Assembly (NCBI RefSeq): GCF_031157255.1
Contig: NZ_JAVIFX010000014.1
Location: 62,001-126,000 of the forward strand
Direction of reading: 5' to 3'
DNA from: Bradyrhizobium sp. LHD-71
GTDB taxonomy: Bacteria > Pseudomonadota > Alphaproteobacteria > Rhizobiales > Xanthobacteraceae
DNA length: 64,000 nucleotides
Positions within the stretch are counted from its first letter, which is position 1. Every line of letters starts with the position of its first letter. Positions 16,146 to 23,291 of the stretch are shown one piece after another. The position numbers were made by a program, and so were the translations under genes. Under the pieces are notes generated by a model. That model saw nothing but the letters and a program-made list of their open reading frames with translations. It was not told the DNA's origin and searched no databases.

Positions 16146-16385
16146 TCACTCGCGCTCGCGTCGGTCGCTGCCCGGAAGCTGATCGTAGCCGTGCCGGCTG
16201 CTGTAGAACATCAGCGCCATCAGCCCGATGCCGACGACCAGCGAGAACACGATACCGAGCGCCATGGCGGTCCAGCCATGCACGCCGAGTTCGGCGTGAT
16301 GGCCGCCGACCAATCCGAAATAGACGAAGACGCCGGTGCCGGCCAGCAGGGCCAGGAGCACGACGATGAGCAGGACATTACGCAT
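16146..16385 (-). CDS. Small two-helix membrane protein
   Basis: 79 aa: helix 1 at about 3-24 (VLLIVVLLALLAGTGVFVYF), helix 2 at about 40-62 (MALGIVFSLVVGIGLMALMF), and a charged tail (YDQLPGSDRRERE). GGAG lies upstream of the ATG. A perfect sigma-EcfG promoter precedes it by 33 nt. Function unknown. Confidence 0.75.
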   Translation of the reverse strand: MRNVLLIVVLLALLAGTGVFVYFGLVGGHHAELGVHGWTAMALGIVFSLVVGIGLMALMFYSSRHGYDQLPGSDRRERE

Positions 16386-16418
16386 GATGGGCTCCTCGCT
16401 GCGGATGCCGTTCTGAAG

Positions 16419-16444
16419 AACGCCCCCGGTCGCGGCGGCGTTCC
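16419..16444 (-). promoter_or_regulatory. Sigma-EcfG promoter (perfect match)
   Basis: Minus strand GGAAC (16444-16440), 17-nt spacer, CGTT (16422-16419), in the 73-nt gap between the MarC stop and the 16385 start codon. Confidence 0.8.
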
Positions 16445-16458
16445 TCCCGCGACAGAGC

Positions 16459-17073
16459 TTAGAACGTTGCTTTCAGGCCATCGATCAGGAATTGGATCGC
16501 AAAAGCCGCCAGAATGACGCCGAGCACCCGCGACAGCACGATGTTGCCGGTGATGCCGAGCAGCTTGGAGATCCGGCCGGCGGCGAGAAAGCAGATCGTG
16601 CAGGCGGCGATCACCGCGACGATGACGCCGATCAGCGTGACGAACGCCTCGGCTTCGCCGTCGGCGCGGCCGGACAGCAACAGCGTCGCCGTCAGCGCTC
16701 CCGGCCCGGCCATCAGCGGGATTGCCAGCGGGAAGGCGGCAATGTTGGTGACGTGCTCCTTCAGCGCCTCGCCGGCTTCGCGTGCATGATGTTCGGGCTC
16801 GGTGCCGAACACCATGCGGAACGCCACGCCGAACAGCAGCAGTCCGCCGGCGATCTGAAACGCGGGGACGCTGATCTTGAGCTGGCCGAGCAGCCAGCTT
16901 CCGCCGAGCGCTGTGAGAATGAGAATGCCCGCGGCGATGATCGACGATCGAAATGCGACCTCGCGCTTGAAGCGGGGATCAAGCCCGTCGGTGAGCGAAA
17001 TAAAGGCCGGCACCAGACCGACCGGATCGATCACCAGCAGCAGCGTCACGAAGGATGAGGTCGCGAACTCCAT
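16459..17073 (-). CDS. MarC family integral membrane protein
   Basis: 204 aa from MEFATSSFV (GGCAGGCGA just upstream). Six hydrophobic segments; family landmarks are TLLLVIDPVGLVPAFISLT at the N-terminus, FQIAGGLLLFGVAFRMVFG, and FPLAIPLMAGPGALTATLLL. MarC proteins were once linked to antibiotic resistance but their transport function is unresolved. Confidence 0.92.
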   Translation of the reverse strand: MEFATSSFVTLLLVIDPVGLVPAFISLTDGLDPRFKREVAFRSSIIAAGILILTALGGSWLLGQLKISVPAFQIAGGLLLFGVAFRMVFGTEPEHHAREAGEALKEHVTNIAAFPLAIPLMAGPGALTATLLLSGRADGEAEAFVTLIGVIVAVIAACTICFLAAGRISKLLGITGNIVLSRVLGVILAAFAIQFLIDGLKATF

Positions 17074-17086
17074 TCGCCTGCCGCGA

Positions 17087-17218
17087 TCAGTGCGAACGCG
17101 CAAGCGCGAACGCACTGATCATCCGACCTCGGTTCTTGTTCCTCGCCGTGATCAACTGGATTGGCGAACCGGTCCGAACAACTCGACAGGAGGTGGCAGC
17201 GAACTGTTTACTCGTCAT
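17087..17218 (-). CDS. Putative 43-aa basic protein
   Basis: The frame MTSKQFAATSCRVV... ends SAFALARSH. The case rests on a very strong Shine-Dalgarno (AGGAGGTGA about 4 nt before ATG) and a sigma-EcfG-like box at 17245-17270. The peptide is basic with no domain. Its stop is 14 nt before the marC start, so it could also act as a leader peptide for marC. Confidence 0.45.
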   Translation of the reverse strand: MTSKQFAATSCRVVRTGSPIQLITARNKNRGRMISAFALARSH

Positions 17219-17244
17219 CGACTCACCTCCTGGAGGCGAGGTGC

Positions 17245-17270
17245 AACAGCCGGACGAGGAAAGAAGTTCC
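17245..17270 (-). promoter_or_regulatory. Candidate sigma-EcfG promoter
   Basis: Minus strand GGAAC (17270-17266), 17-nt spacer, TGTT (17248-17245); one mismatch. 26 nt before the 43-aa frame and upstream of marC. Confidence 0.4.
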
Positions 17271-17391
17271 ACCGCTTCATTGCAACGGCATGGGAATGCA
17301 GCAGATTGTGCTGTTTTGAGACTGCGATCCATCGCACCGATCGTCGCCTGTTCGTGAAGCGAACGCTCCGGTGTGTTCCGCGTTATCAAGC

Positions 17392-17604
17392 ATGTCCGAT
17401 ATTACACACTACTTCATGGCGCATGCCCGGTCCGCGGTCCGAAAGGCGCGTGGGATGAAGCGCGGAACGAGCCATCGCAATCGGCAGCGCACGGTCGCGC
17501 GCGTCTATCATCTTCTCGCGAAGGAAGCGGCTTACACGTCGAATGTCCAATACCTGGATGACTTCCGCAAAATCCAGCGACTGGAGCGCGCGATCGGAGG
17601 TTGA
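17392..17604 (+). CDS. Small basic protein
   Basis: 70 aa from MSDITHYFMAHAR. It is strongly basic and helical (SAVRKARGMKRGTSHRNRQRTVARVYHLLAKEAA) with a conserved-looking tail YLDDFRKIQRLERAI. The composition suggests nucleic-acid binding, but no known fold is recognised. It is followed after 1 nt by the next small frame. Confidence 0.65.
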   Translation: MSDITHYFMAHARSAVRKARGMKRGTSHRNRQRTVARVYHLLAKEAAYTSNVQYLDDFRKIQRLERAIGG

Positions 17605-17605
17605 G

Positions 17606-17704
17606 GTGTTTCTGTTCTTCTCGAACCGCACCGGCATCATCGGCTCGCTTCTGATCTCGTTGCTGCTTTCTGCAGTGCTGCTTTACGCATGCAGCGGAAA
17701 CTGA
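17606..17704 (+). CDS. 32-aa single-helix membrane peptide (GTG start)
   Basis: GTG start with GGAGG 5 nt upstream. The sequence begins VFLFFSNRTG and continues as a hydrophobic helix (IIGSLLISLLLSAVLLYA), ending CSGN. It is coupled to the upstream basic protein gene. Function unknown. Confidence 0.55.
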   Translation: MFLFFSNRTGIIGSLLISLLLSAVLLYACSGN

Positions 17705-17708
17705 CGGC

Positions 17709-17733
17709 GGAACATCGGCCGCTTAAGAAAGTT
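17709..17733 (+). promoter_or_regulatory. Candidate sigma-EcfG promoter
   Basis: GGAAC (17709-17713), 16-nt spacer, AGTT (17730-17733); one mismatch. 94 nt before the 27-aa gene. Confidence 0.45.
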
Positions 17734-17827
17734 TTCAAGACAGGCCGTTCTTCAACGCAGCGCGTCAACCGCGTTGCAGGAGCGCGTGTGGCCGACAAGA
17801 AAAACGCGCTGACCAAGGGAGGATGTT

Positions 17828-17911
17828 ATGGGACTCGGAAAGGGTGCATTGCTCTGGCTTCTTGGTATTCCGCTGCCAATCATTCTGCTGTTGGCACTGT
17901 TCTGGAATTAG
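17828..17911 (+). CDS. 27-aa hydrophobic small protein
   Basis: MGLGKGALLWLLGIPLPIIL... with GGAGG 5 nt upstream and a textbook terminator 14 nt after the stop, so this is a complete one-gene transcription unit. One membrane helix covers nearly the whole peptide. Close sequences are, to my memory, widespread in proteobacteria as unnamed small membrane proteins. Confidence 0.75.
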   Translation: MGLGKGALLWLLGIPLPIILLLALFWN

Positions 17912-17924
17912 CAGACGCGGAAGC

Positions 17925-17949
17925 AAGGCCCTTCGGGGCCTTCTTTTTT
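17925..17949 (+). terminator. Rho-independent terminator
   Basis: AAGGCCC-TTCG-GGGCCTT stem-loop (17925-17942) followed by CTTTTTT. Confidence 0.92.
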
Positions 17950-18083
17950 GCCGATCGTCTTTTGGCGACACTGCAGCTCTGCCGGTGTCGATTGCCGAAC
18001 ATCCGGCTCATCGCTGTCAGAGTGGCAGTCTCTCTCCTGGCGTAATAGGATTTCCCCGGGTGGACAGGAGGGAAGACGCAACC

Positions 18084-18899
18084 GTGACAACGAATGATGC
18101 GGACAAGGTCTTTGCCGGCTCGATCCCGGAGATCTACGACGAATATCTGGTGCCCCTGATTTTCGAACCGTACGCGACCGACCTGGCCGGACGGCTATCA
18201 GCGTTCAAGCCCGAAAGCGTGCTGGAGACCGCGGCTGGTACAGGAGTTCTGACCCGCGCACTCGCCGCGTCTTTTCCGGACGCGGCCATCGCCGCTTCAG
18301 ATCTCAACCAGCCGATGCTCGATCGCGCCGCCGCGCGCTTCGGCCGGTCAGCTCGTGTGACCTGGCAGCATGCCGATGCGCTCGCGCTGCCTTTTGCCGA
18401 CGAAAGCTTTGACGCGGTCGCCTGCCAGTTCGGGGTGATGTTCTTTCCGGACAAGATACGCGGTTACAAGGAAGCACGGCGGGTGCTGAAGCGCGGCCGG
18501 CCTTTTGCCTTCAACGTGTGGGATCACATCGAGCGGAACGAACTGGTTGCGGTCGTCTCGGAGGCGCTGGAGACATTCTTTCCCGATGATCCGCCGCGGT
18601 TCATGGCGCGCACGCCGCACGGCTATCACGATGCCGACGAGATCAGACGGCATCTCGGCGATGCCGGATTCATCGATATCGTCATCGAGAGGGTGAACGC
18701 CCGAAGCAGGGCGCCTTCGGCGTATGATGCCGCGTTCGCCTTTTGCCAGGGCACGCCCTGGCGCGCCGAGATCGAGGCGCGCGGCGGGGCTGGAGGACTG
18801 CAGAAGGCGACGCAACACGCCGCCGACGCCTTGATCGGGCGCTTTGGCGCAGGCCCGATCGAAGGCGGTATCGCGGCCCTGGTCGTGATGGCGAGGTGA
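18084..18899 (+). CDS. Class I SAM-dependent methyltransferase
   Basis: 271 aa from GTG (VTTNDADKVF), with GGAGGGA about 11 nt upstream. Motif I is VLETAAGTGVLTRAL (about 47-61); motif II is AIAASDLNQPMLDRA, and ADALALPFADESFDAVACQFG (about 97-117) contains motif III and the post-motif region. The architecture is that of Methyltransf_11 enzymes of the UbiE/ArsM type. The substrate cannot be told from sequence. Confidence 0.88.
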   Translation: MTTNDADKVFAGSIPEIYDEYLVPLIFEPYATDLAGRLSAFKPESVLETAAGTGVLTRALAASFPDAAIAASDLNQPMLDRAAARFGRSARVTWQHADALALPFADESFDAVACQFGVMFFPDKIRGYKEARRVLKRGRPFAFNVWDHIERNELVAVVSEALETFFPDDPPRFMARTPHGYHDADEIRRHLGDAGFIDIVIERVNARSRAPSAYDAAFAFCQGTPWRAEIEARGGAGGLQKATQHAADALIGRFGAGPIEGGIAALVVMAR

Positions 18900-18927
18900 C
18901 TATCCGAGCCGCGGGCGGGCGCGTTCG

Positions 18928-19197
18928 TCAGAACTGATTGCGAAGGCGCAGGTCGTCGTCATACATCCGCTGACGGACATTGGGCGACGGGTCGCGGCCG
19001 ACGAAGCGGCCCGATGGCGAGTAGACGTTGGGCCCGCGCAGATAACCGTCGCCTCGGTACATGTTGCGGCTGCCACGCCAGTCGCGCTCCTGCTGGTAAT
19101 AGCCTTGCGCCTGCCGGGGCATCTTTTTCTTCGTGCTTGCTGCGAGCGCCGGAGTGGCGACGAGCACCGCAAGAGCAATGATAGGAACAATTTTCAT
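18928..19197 (-). CDS. Small secreted protein
   Basis: 89 aa with AAGGAAA 6 nt upstream. The signal peptide MKIVPIIALAVLVATPALA is followed by a basic Tyr/Arg-rich mature region (YYQQERDWRGSRNMYRG, GRDPSPNVRQRMYDDDLR). No enzyme motif. A sigma-EcfG-like box lies about 30 nt upstream, suggesting a stress-induced periplasmic protein. Confidence 0.8.
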   Translation of the reverse strand: MKIVPIIALAVLVATPALAASTKKKMPRQAQGYYQQERDWRGSRNMYRGDGYLRGPNVYSPSGRFVGRDPSPNVRQRMYDDDLRLRNQF

Positions 19198-19226
19198 GGG
19201 CTTTCCTTTTCATTTCCCCAGGCGAG

Positions 19227-19251
19227 AACAGAAGGAGCCATGAGACGTTCC
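19227..19251 (-). promoter_or_regulatory. Candidate sigma-EcfG promoter
   Basis: Minus strand GGAAC (19251-19247), 16-nt spacer, TGTT (19230-19227); one mismatch, 29 nt before the ATG at 19197. Confidence 0.4.
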
Positions 19252-19327
19252 ACTTTGCCGCCTCGACGAAGAAACGGATTCATGCCGGATCGCCTGGCCA
19301 GATATGCGCGAGGATGATGCTCGACGC

Positions 19328-19352
19328 GGAACGAGGCGTCGGGGTCGGCGTT
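19328..19352 (+). promoter_or_regulatory. Sigma-EcfG promoter with no protein gene downstream (perfect match)
   Basis: GGAAC (19328-19332), 16-nt spacer, CGTT (19349-19352). The next plus-strand gene starts 380 nt away, beyond a strong hairpin, so this promoter most likely drives a non-coding RNA. Confidence 0.7.
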
Positions 19353-19358
19353 AACCGA

Positions 19359-19462
19359 ACAATCCGATTAGCCGTACGTGGAGAAGTGCCACACCTCGGC
19401 AGAGGTGAAAGCACGACAGACCCCGCCACTCACGCAAAGTGAATGGCGGGGTTCGTCGTTTC
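19359..19462 (+). ncRNA. Candidate stress-induced small RNA
   Basis: About 100 nt between a perfect sigma-EcfG promoter and a GC-rich terminator-like hairpin. It contains hairpin CACCTC-GGCA-GAGGTG (19392-19407) and the closing stem CCCCGCCA/TGGCGGGG (19421-19428 with 19444-19451), followed by TTCGTCGTTT. No ribosome-binding site or credible frame is present. The tail is less T-rich than a classical terminator. By analogy with the sigma-T-dependent sRNA GsrN of Caulobacter, a regulatory role is possible; there is no evident sequence homology. Confidence 0.45.
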
Positions 19463-19732
19463 GGCCACCCGCAATGCCGCGGCGACGGCGGGCTCGCGTC
19501 TTACGCTTCCCGCCCTTGATCTTGCTGGAAATTCCTCGATCCGATTGGTCCGGCGGCGATTTTTCGCTGTGGATTGCGTGTGAACAGCGGGGAAAATGAA
19601 CCTGTGCGGGGTCTCTTTTCGGAACCCTTTCATGAATTGCGGCTTGGTATGAGCGGGTTAGCGTGGTGGTTCAAACGTTCTCGTCGCTTGGTTGGCTAAC
19701 CTCCGATTCGAGACACCAGGTGGAGAGTTGAA
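19463..19732. other. Non-coding stretch
   Basis: About 270 bases of lower GC between the candidate small RNA and the next gene, with no open frame supported by a ribosome-binding site. It presumably includes the promoter of the 19733 gene. Confidence 0.4.
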
Positions 19733-19951
19733 ATGCAGCAGTACAGTTTCAGCGTCACCGATCTGACGAATTTCGACAGTTCGGCAGGCAGCTTTGAGTT
19801 GACCGATGCGGAGGCGATTGAATTCGGCAAGGAGTATGCGGCAAAGCTGCTCGATGCGCAGCCGGAAATCCGCAATCAGGGACTATGCGTGGTCGCCTTC
19901 GATCAGTCAGGCCATGCGCGCTTCATTCAGCCGATCGATACCGTTCATTAA
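19733..19951 (+). CDS. Small soluble protein, possibly DUF6894-like
   Basis: 72 aa with GGAGAG 6 nt upstream. An aromatic-polar start (MQQYSFSVTDLTNFD) is followed by a helix (TDAEAIEFGKEYAAKLLDA) and a beta-type ending (GLCVVAFDQSGHARFIQPID). The beta-alpha-beta layout resembles the small DUF6894-type proteins abundant in bradyrhizobia; I am not certain of that assignment. Confidence 0.65.
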   Translation: MQQYSFSVTDLTNFDSSAGSFELTDAEAIEFGKEYAAKLLDAQPEIRNQGLCVVAFDQSGHARFIQPIDTVH

Positions 19952-19995
19952 CCGTTCCGCTGCCGGCGACTGAACGATCGAGCGATCGCGGTCTG

Positions 19996-20388
19996 CTATT
20001 CGTTGCCCGCCGTTACTCTCTCCCAACCCTTCCATCTGCGATCGGCCCACCGAAAGGCGCCGAGCAATGGCCGCTGCAGCAGACGCAGGTCCTGCGACAG
20101 GATGATGAGCCCGAGCGGTAGCATCCAGATGCCGAGCACGGGCAGGAACGACAGCACGCCGCCGACCATCAGCAGCAGCGAAACGGCAATGCGGATGAGC
20201 AGCCGTGAGGGCCGACGCAGCCAGATCACAAAGCGGCAGAACCGGGCGGGAAGATATCGCCCGATCGAATCGAGATAGAGGTTCAGTTCGCGCTGAACCG
20301 CCGCGTCGCTTGCGCTCAGGCGACGTCTGCGCCGGACGCGAGCACCCGGGACGCTCACAGAGGCGTGCTCCGTATTAGCGACCGTCAC
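19996..20388 (-). CDS. Membrane protein downstream of NepR-like gene
   Basis: 130 aa from GTG (VTVANTEHAS). An N-terminal Arg-rich region precedes two hydrophobic segments (about 66-100, RIAVSLLLMVGGVLSFLPVLGIWMLPLGLIIL) and a basic C-terminus. It overlaps the NepR-like gene by 14 nt and is almost certainly co-transcribed with it. It could be a membrane partner in stress signalling (inference only). Confidence 0.75.
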   Translation of the reverse strand: MTVANTEHASVSVPGARVRRRRRLSASDAAVQRELNLYLDSIGRYLPARFCRFVIWLRRPSRLLIRIAVSLLLMVGGVLSFLPVLGIWMLPLGLIILSQDLRLLQRPLLGAFRWADRRWKGWERVTAGNE

Positions 20389-20542
20389 GGGCTTCGGGCA
20401 TCGGGCGTTGCGCCTCGGCGAGCTTCAATCGCCGCAGCAGGATCTTCAGCGGCTCCGGCACATCATCGTCGACCGAGATGTGCGACGAGAGACCGCGACC
20501 GATCCCGTCGCGAAGGCCCTTTAGGTCTTGATTGCTGTCCAT
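20375..20542 (-). CDS. NepR-like small protein (candidate anti-sigma factor)
   Basis: 55 aa starting MDSNQDLKGLRDG, with GAGGAGAAGG upstream of the ATG. The core reads IGRGLSSH, then VPEPLKILLRRLK. This recalls the NepR pattern IG-x-x-L ... (V/I)P-x-x-(F/L)-x-x-LL-x-x-L of anti-sigma factors that hold sigma-EcfG. The linker between the two parts is two residues shorter than in the NepR sequences I recall, so this would be a divergent paralog. A perfect sigma-EcfG promoter lies 23 nt upstream, which would fit feedback control. Gene reality is well supported; the family call is tentative. Confidence 0.55.
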   Translation of the reverse strand: MDSNQDLKGLRDGIGRGLSSHISVDDDVPEPLKILLRRLKLAEAQRPMPEARDGR

Positions 20543-20565
20543 CAGCCTTCTCCTCTTCGGTGATC

Positions 20566-20591
20566 AACGGGCCGGTTGCTCAGACCGTTCC
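20566..20591 (-). promoter_or_regulatory. Sigma-EcfG promoter of the NepR-like gene (perfect match)
   Basis: Minus strand GGAAC (20591-20587), 17-nt spacer, CGTT (20569-20566). Its -35 box is only 3 bp from a divergent GGAAC on the plus strand (GTTCC-GGT-GGAAC). Confidence 0.8.
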
Positions 20592-20594
20592 GGT

Positions 20595-20620
20595 GGAACA
20601 AGTTGAAGCGAGCCGGGATT
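20595..20620 (+). promoter_or_regulatory. Possible divergent sigma-EcfG promoter of the YihY gene
   Basis: GGAAC (20595-20599), 17-nt spacer, GATT (20617-20620); two mismatches in the -10 box. 18 nt before the chosen start codon. Confidence 0.3.
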
Positions 20621-20638
20621 TCTTCCCGAGAAAGGCGG

Positions 20639-21568
20639 ATGCAGGTGTCAGCGCAGGCCGGCATGCGAGAAAGCGCCGAACCAGCCCGTGTGGCCCGGGG
20701 CTGGAAGCAGATCCTGCTTGGCACCTATCGCAGCATGTCGGAAGACCGGGTCCTTGCGGTTGCCGCCGGCGTCACGTTCTACGGACTGCTCGCCGTGTTT
20801 CCGGCGGTCGGCGCGGTCGTCTCGCTCTACGGCCTGTTCACTGACGCCGCGACGATCGAAGGCAATCTCGCCCGCCTGTCGTCGGTCTTGCCGACCGGGG
20901 CCCTCCAAATCATCGGCGATGAAGTTCGGCGCGTGGCCGCGGCAAGCGGACGCGCGTTAAGCGCCAGTTTTCTCCTGGGACTGGCCATCGCGATCTGGGG
21001 CGCCAATGCCGGCGTCAAGGCCGTGTTCGACGCGATGAATGTGGCCTATGGCGCCAACGAAGAGCGAGGGTTCTTCAAGCTGAATTTCACCTCGCTCACC
21101 TTTACTGCGGCAGCGATCGTGTTCGCGGTGCTTGCGCTCGCGGCCGTGGTCGTCGTGCCGGTCTCCTTCCACTATCTGGGGCTCGACGTCGCGCTCGGCG
21201 CGATCCTGCTTTACGGCCGCTGGCCGCTGATCTGGCTGGTCGTCGCACTCGGACTTGCCTTGCTCTACCGCTTCGGGCCGACGGATTCCCTCCATCCGAA
21301 ATGGCGGTGGATCAGCTGGGGAAGCGCGTCCGCCTCGGTGGTCTGGCTCGCCGCCTCCGTGCTGTTCTCGTGGTACGCGGCGAACTTCGGCAATTACAAC
21401 AGGACCTACGGCTCGCTCGGCGCCGCGATCGGCTTCATGACCTGGATGTGGATCTCCGCTGCGGTGATCATCATGGGCGCCGAGCTCAATGCCGAGATCG
21501 AGAAGGCCGCCGACGAGCCGCACGCGCAGCGGCCCAAGAACGCCGAACGCGACAATCGCGCGGCCTGA
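20639..21568 (+). CDS. YihY/BrkB family inner-membrane protein
   Basis: 309 aa from MQVSAQAGM; a start at 20576 is also open but would overlap the promoter region. Six membrane helices. Family landmarks are AAGVTFYGLLAVFPAVGAVVSLYG, the SASFLLGLAIAIWGANAGVKAVFDAMN block, and YGSLGAAIGFMTWMW near the C-terminus. YihY/BrkB proteins have been discussed as transporters or RNase BN-misannotated proteins; function is unknown. Confidence 0.92.
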   Translation: MQVSAQAGMRESAEPARVARGWKQILLGTYRSMSEDRVLAVAAGVTFYGLLAVFPAVGAVVSLYGLFTDAATIEGNLARLSSVLPTGALQIIGDEVRRVAAASGRALSASFLLGLAIAIWGANAGVKAVFDAMNVAYGANEERGFFKLNFTSLTFTAAAIVFAVLALAAVVVVPVSFHYLGLDVALGAILLYGRWPLIWLVVALGLALLYRFGPTDSLHPKWRWISWGSASASVVWLAASVLFSWYAANFGNYNRTYGSLGAAIGFMTWMWISAAVIIMGAELNAEIEKAADEPHAQRPKNAERDNRAA

Positions 21569-21665
21569 TTGGAGCGGACTTCCACGACTGTCCGAACGCA
21601 TCGTGCGGGGTGCAACTGGCCCGGCATCGATGGTAAACATCGGCGCGCGAGAGGCGGAAACACGC

Positions 21666-22376
21666 ATGGCCAACGAGATTTCATTCGGACCCCTTCGTTA
21701 CGAGCGGCAGCGCGGGCTGGATGGCGCGTTCTTTCTTGGCGTTCCGGCCGCGCTCGCGGTGACCATGTCGGTCGTCGGCGGCTATATGAACACGCTGGGC
21801 GCGTTCGGCGGGCTCCTGTACGTGGCGGGGCTGTCGTTCATGCCTTGGTGGATGGCCGGGCTGGCGACGGCCGTCGCCCATGTCGGATTGCGGCGCTTCC
21901 GCCTGCCGCTGTGGGCGCTGACGGTCATCGGCGCCAGCGCCGCATCGCTGCTGCTGATCCCGATCACGCATGAGTTGAACGGTTGGTTTCGCACACACTG
22001 GCCGGGCGGCCTCCTGCTGCACGAGATGTCTTGGCCGGTGACGCTCGATCGCGTGCGCGAAATCGCCATCAGCGCCGGGCGAGCGACCGCGCTGTGGACC
22101 GCCTTCTGCTACGTGTTCGCGACGACGCTTGGCTGGTCGCGCTATCAGTATGATCCCGAAGCGGACCGCGCATCTGGTCCAGTGGTCGACACGCCGCCGT
22201 CGCGGTTCGAAAACAGCGGCCGCAACTGGACGAAAGAGGCCGATCTGCAGCTCGCCCGGTACGTTGCGGATGGCCTGCCTCCAGGCGAGATCGCGCGGCA
22301 CATGCACCGGACGGTGGCTGCCGTCAGGATCAGGATCGCAAAGATCAACGCGGCGGCGCGCCGCAAACGCGATTGA
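21666..22376 (+). CDS. Membrane protein with C-terminal SANT/Myb-like helix-turn-helix
   Basis: 236 aa from MANEISFGPL. Four hydrophobic segments span about residues 20-150 (GAFFLGVPAALAVTMSVVGGY, GGLLYVAGLSFMPWWMAGLA, LWALTVIGASAASLLLIPI, ALWTAFCYVFATTLG). The C-terminal residues 180-230 read NWTKEADLQLARYVADGLPPGEIARHMHRTVAAVRIRI, a SANT/trihelix-like DNA-binding unit. This suggests a membrane-tethered DNA-binding protein, an unusual layout. It lies 97 nt downstream of the YihY gene on the same strand. Confidence 0.82.
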   Translation: MANEISFGPLRYERQRGLDGAFFLGVPAALAVTMSVVGGYMNTLGAFGGLLYVAGLSFMPWWMAGLATAVAHVGLRRFRLPLWALTVIGASAASLLLIPITHELNGWFRTHWPGGLLLHEMSWPVTLDRVREIAISAGRATALWTAFCYVFATTLGWSRYQYDPEADRASGPVVDTPPSRFENSGRNWTKEADLQLARYVADGLPPGEIARHMHRTVAAVRIRIAKINAAARRKRD

Positions 22377-22407
22377 GCCGGACCGACAACCAACATTCTT
22401 TGTGCAA

Positions 22408-23136
22408 ATGGCCCAGAACATCTACGACAACGCCGAATTCTTTGCCGGCTACAGCGGCCTGAGGCGGTCCGTACACGGCCTCGCCGGCGCACCGGAATGG
22501 CCGGCAATCCGCGCGCTGATTCCGAACCTTGCCGGCAAGCGGGTGATCGATCTTGGTTGCGGCTTCGGCTGGTTCGCGCGCTGGGCGCGGGAGAACGGCG
22601 CGGAGCACGTGTCCGGCTACGATCTGTCGGAAAAGATGATCGCGCGGGCGAAGGCGGATACCTCCGATCCGAACATCGTCTACACGATCGCTGATCTGGA
22701 TCGGCTGGAGCTGCCCGAGGCATCATTCGATTTCGCCTACAGCTCGCTCGCCCTGCATTACGTCGTCGATTTCGAACGACTGATAAGAGCAGTGCATCGC
22801 GCGCTACTACCGGACTCGCAGTTTGTGTTCACCATTGAACATCCGATCTACATGGCTCCGAGCAGGCCGGGATGGACGGTCGACAGCGAAGGCCGCAGGA
22901 CGTGGCCGGTCGATGGCTACGCGATCGAGGGCCCGCGCGTCACCGACTGGCTGGCCAAGGGCGTGGTCAAGCAGCATCGGATGCTCGGCACGACGCTGAA
23001 TGCCCTTATCAAAACCGGCTTCAGCATACGTCACTTGCAGGAGTGGAGTCCGACGGGCGAAGACCTCGCGGCGATTCCTGATCTTGCCGACGAGCGCGAA
23101 CGGCCGATGATGATGATCGTGGCGGCAGGCCGGTAA
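22408..23136 (+). CDS. Class I SAM-dependent methyltransferase
   Basis: 242 aa from MAQNIYDNAEFF. The N-terminal FFAGYSGLRRS precedes motif I RVIDLGCGFGWFARWA (about 45-60), motif II VSGYDLSEKMIARAK, and the SFDFAYSSLALHYV segment (about 105-118). IEHPIYMAPSRPGW and a late WLAKGVVKQHRML are typical of the ubiquinone-biosynthesis/tellurite-type Methyltransf_11 class. No clear Shine-Dalgarno is seen; the gene is 31 nt after the preceding stop. Substrate unknown. Confidence 0.9.
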   Translation: MAQNIYDNAEFFAGYSGLRRSVHGLAGAPEWPAIRALIPNLAGKRVIDLGCGFGWFARWARENGAEHVSGYDLSEKMIARAKADTSDPNIVYTIADLDRLELPEASFDFAYSSLALHYVVDFERLIRAVHRALLPDSQFVFTIEHPIYMAPSRPGWTVDSEGRRTWPVDGYAIEGPRVTDWLAKGVVKQHRMLGTTLNALIKTGFSIRHLQEWSPTGEDLAAIPDLADERERPMMMIVAAGR

Positions 23137-23291
23137 GCAACACTGCCCGTTGTTCCGGGACTATTTCCGCAGCGCATTATTCGCAGCTCGCGGAAGTACT
23201 CTCCCTTTCGAACCTCCGGAACAAACCGATGTTGCTGTCGATTGGCCGGTGCGGACGGGCGCGAGCCCGGTTCAACCTGGGAGGAGGTATC

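Noticed and set aside
20595-20620. Strong EcfG promoter for the YihY gene
   Set aside because: The -35 box is perfect but the -10 reads GATT (two mismatches); listed only as a weak candidate. Similar GATT boxes near 13985 and 30050 were left out.
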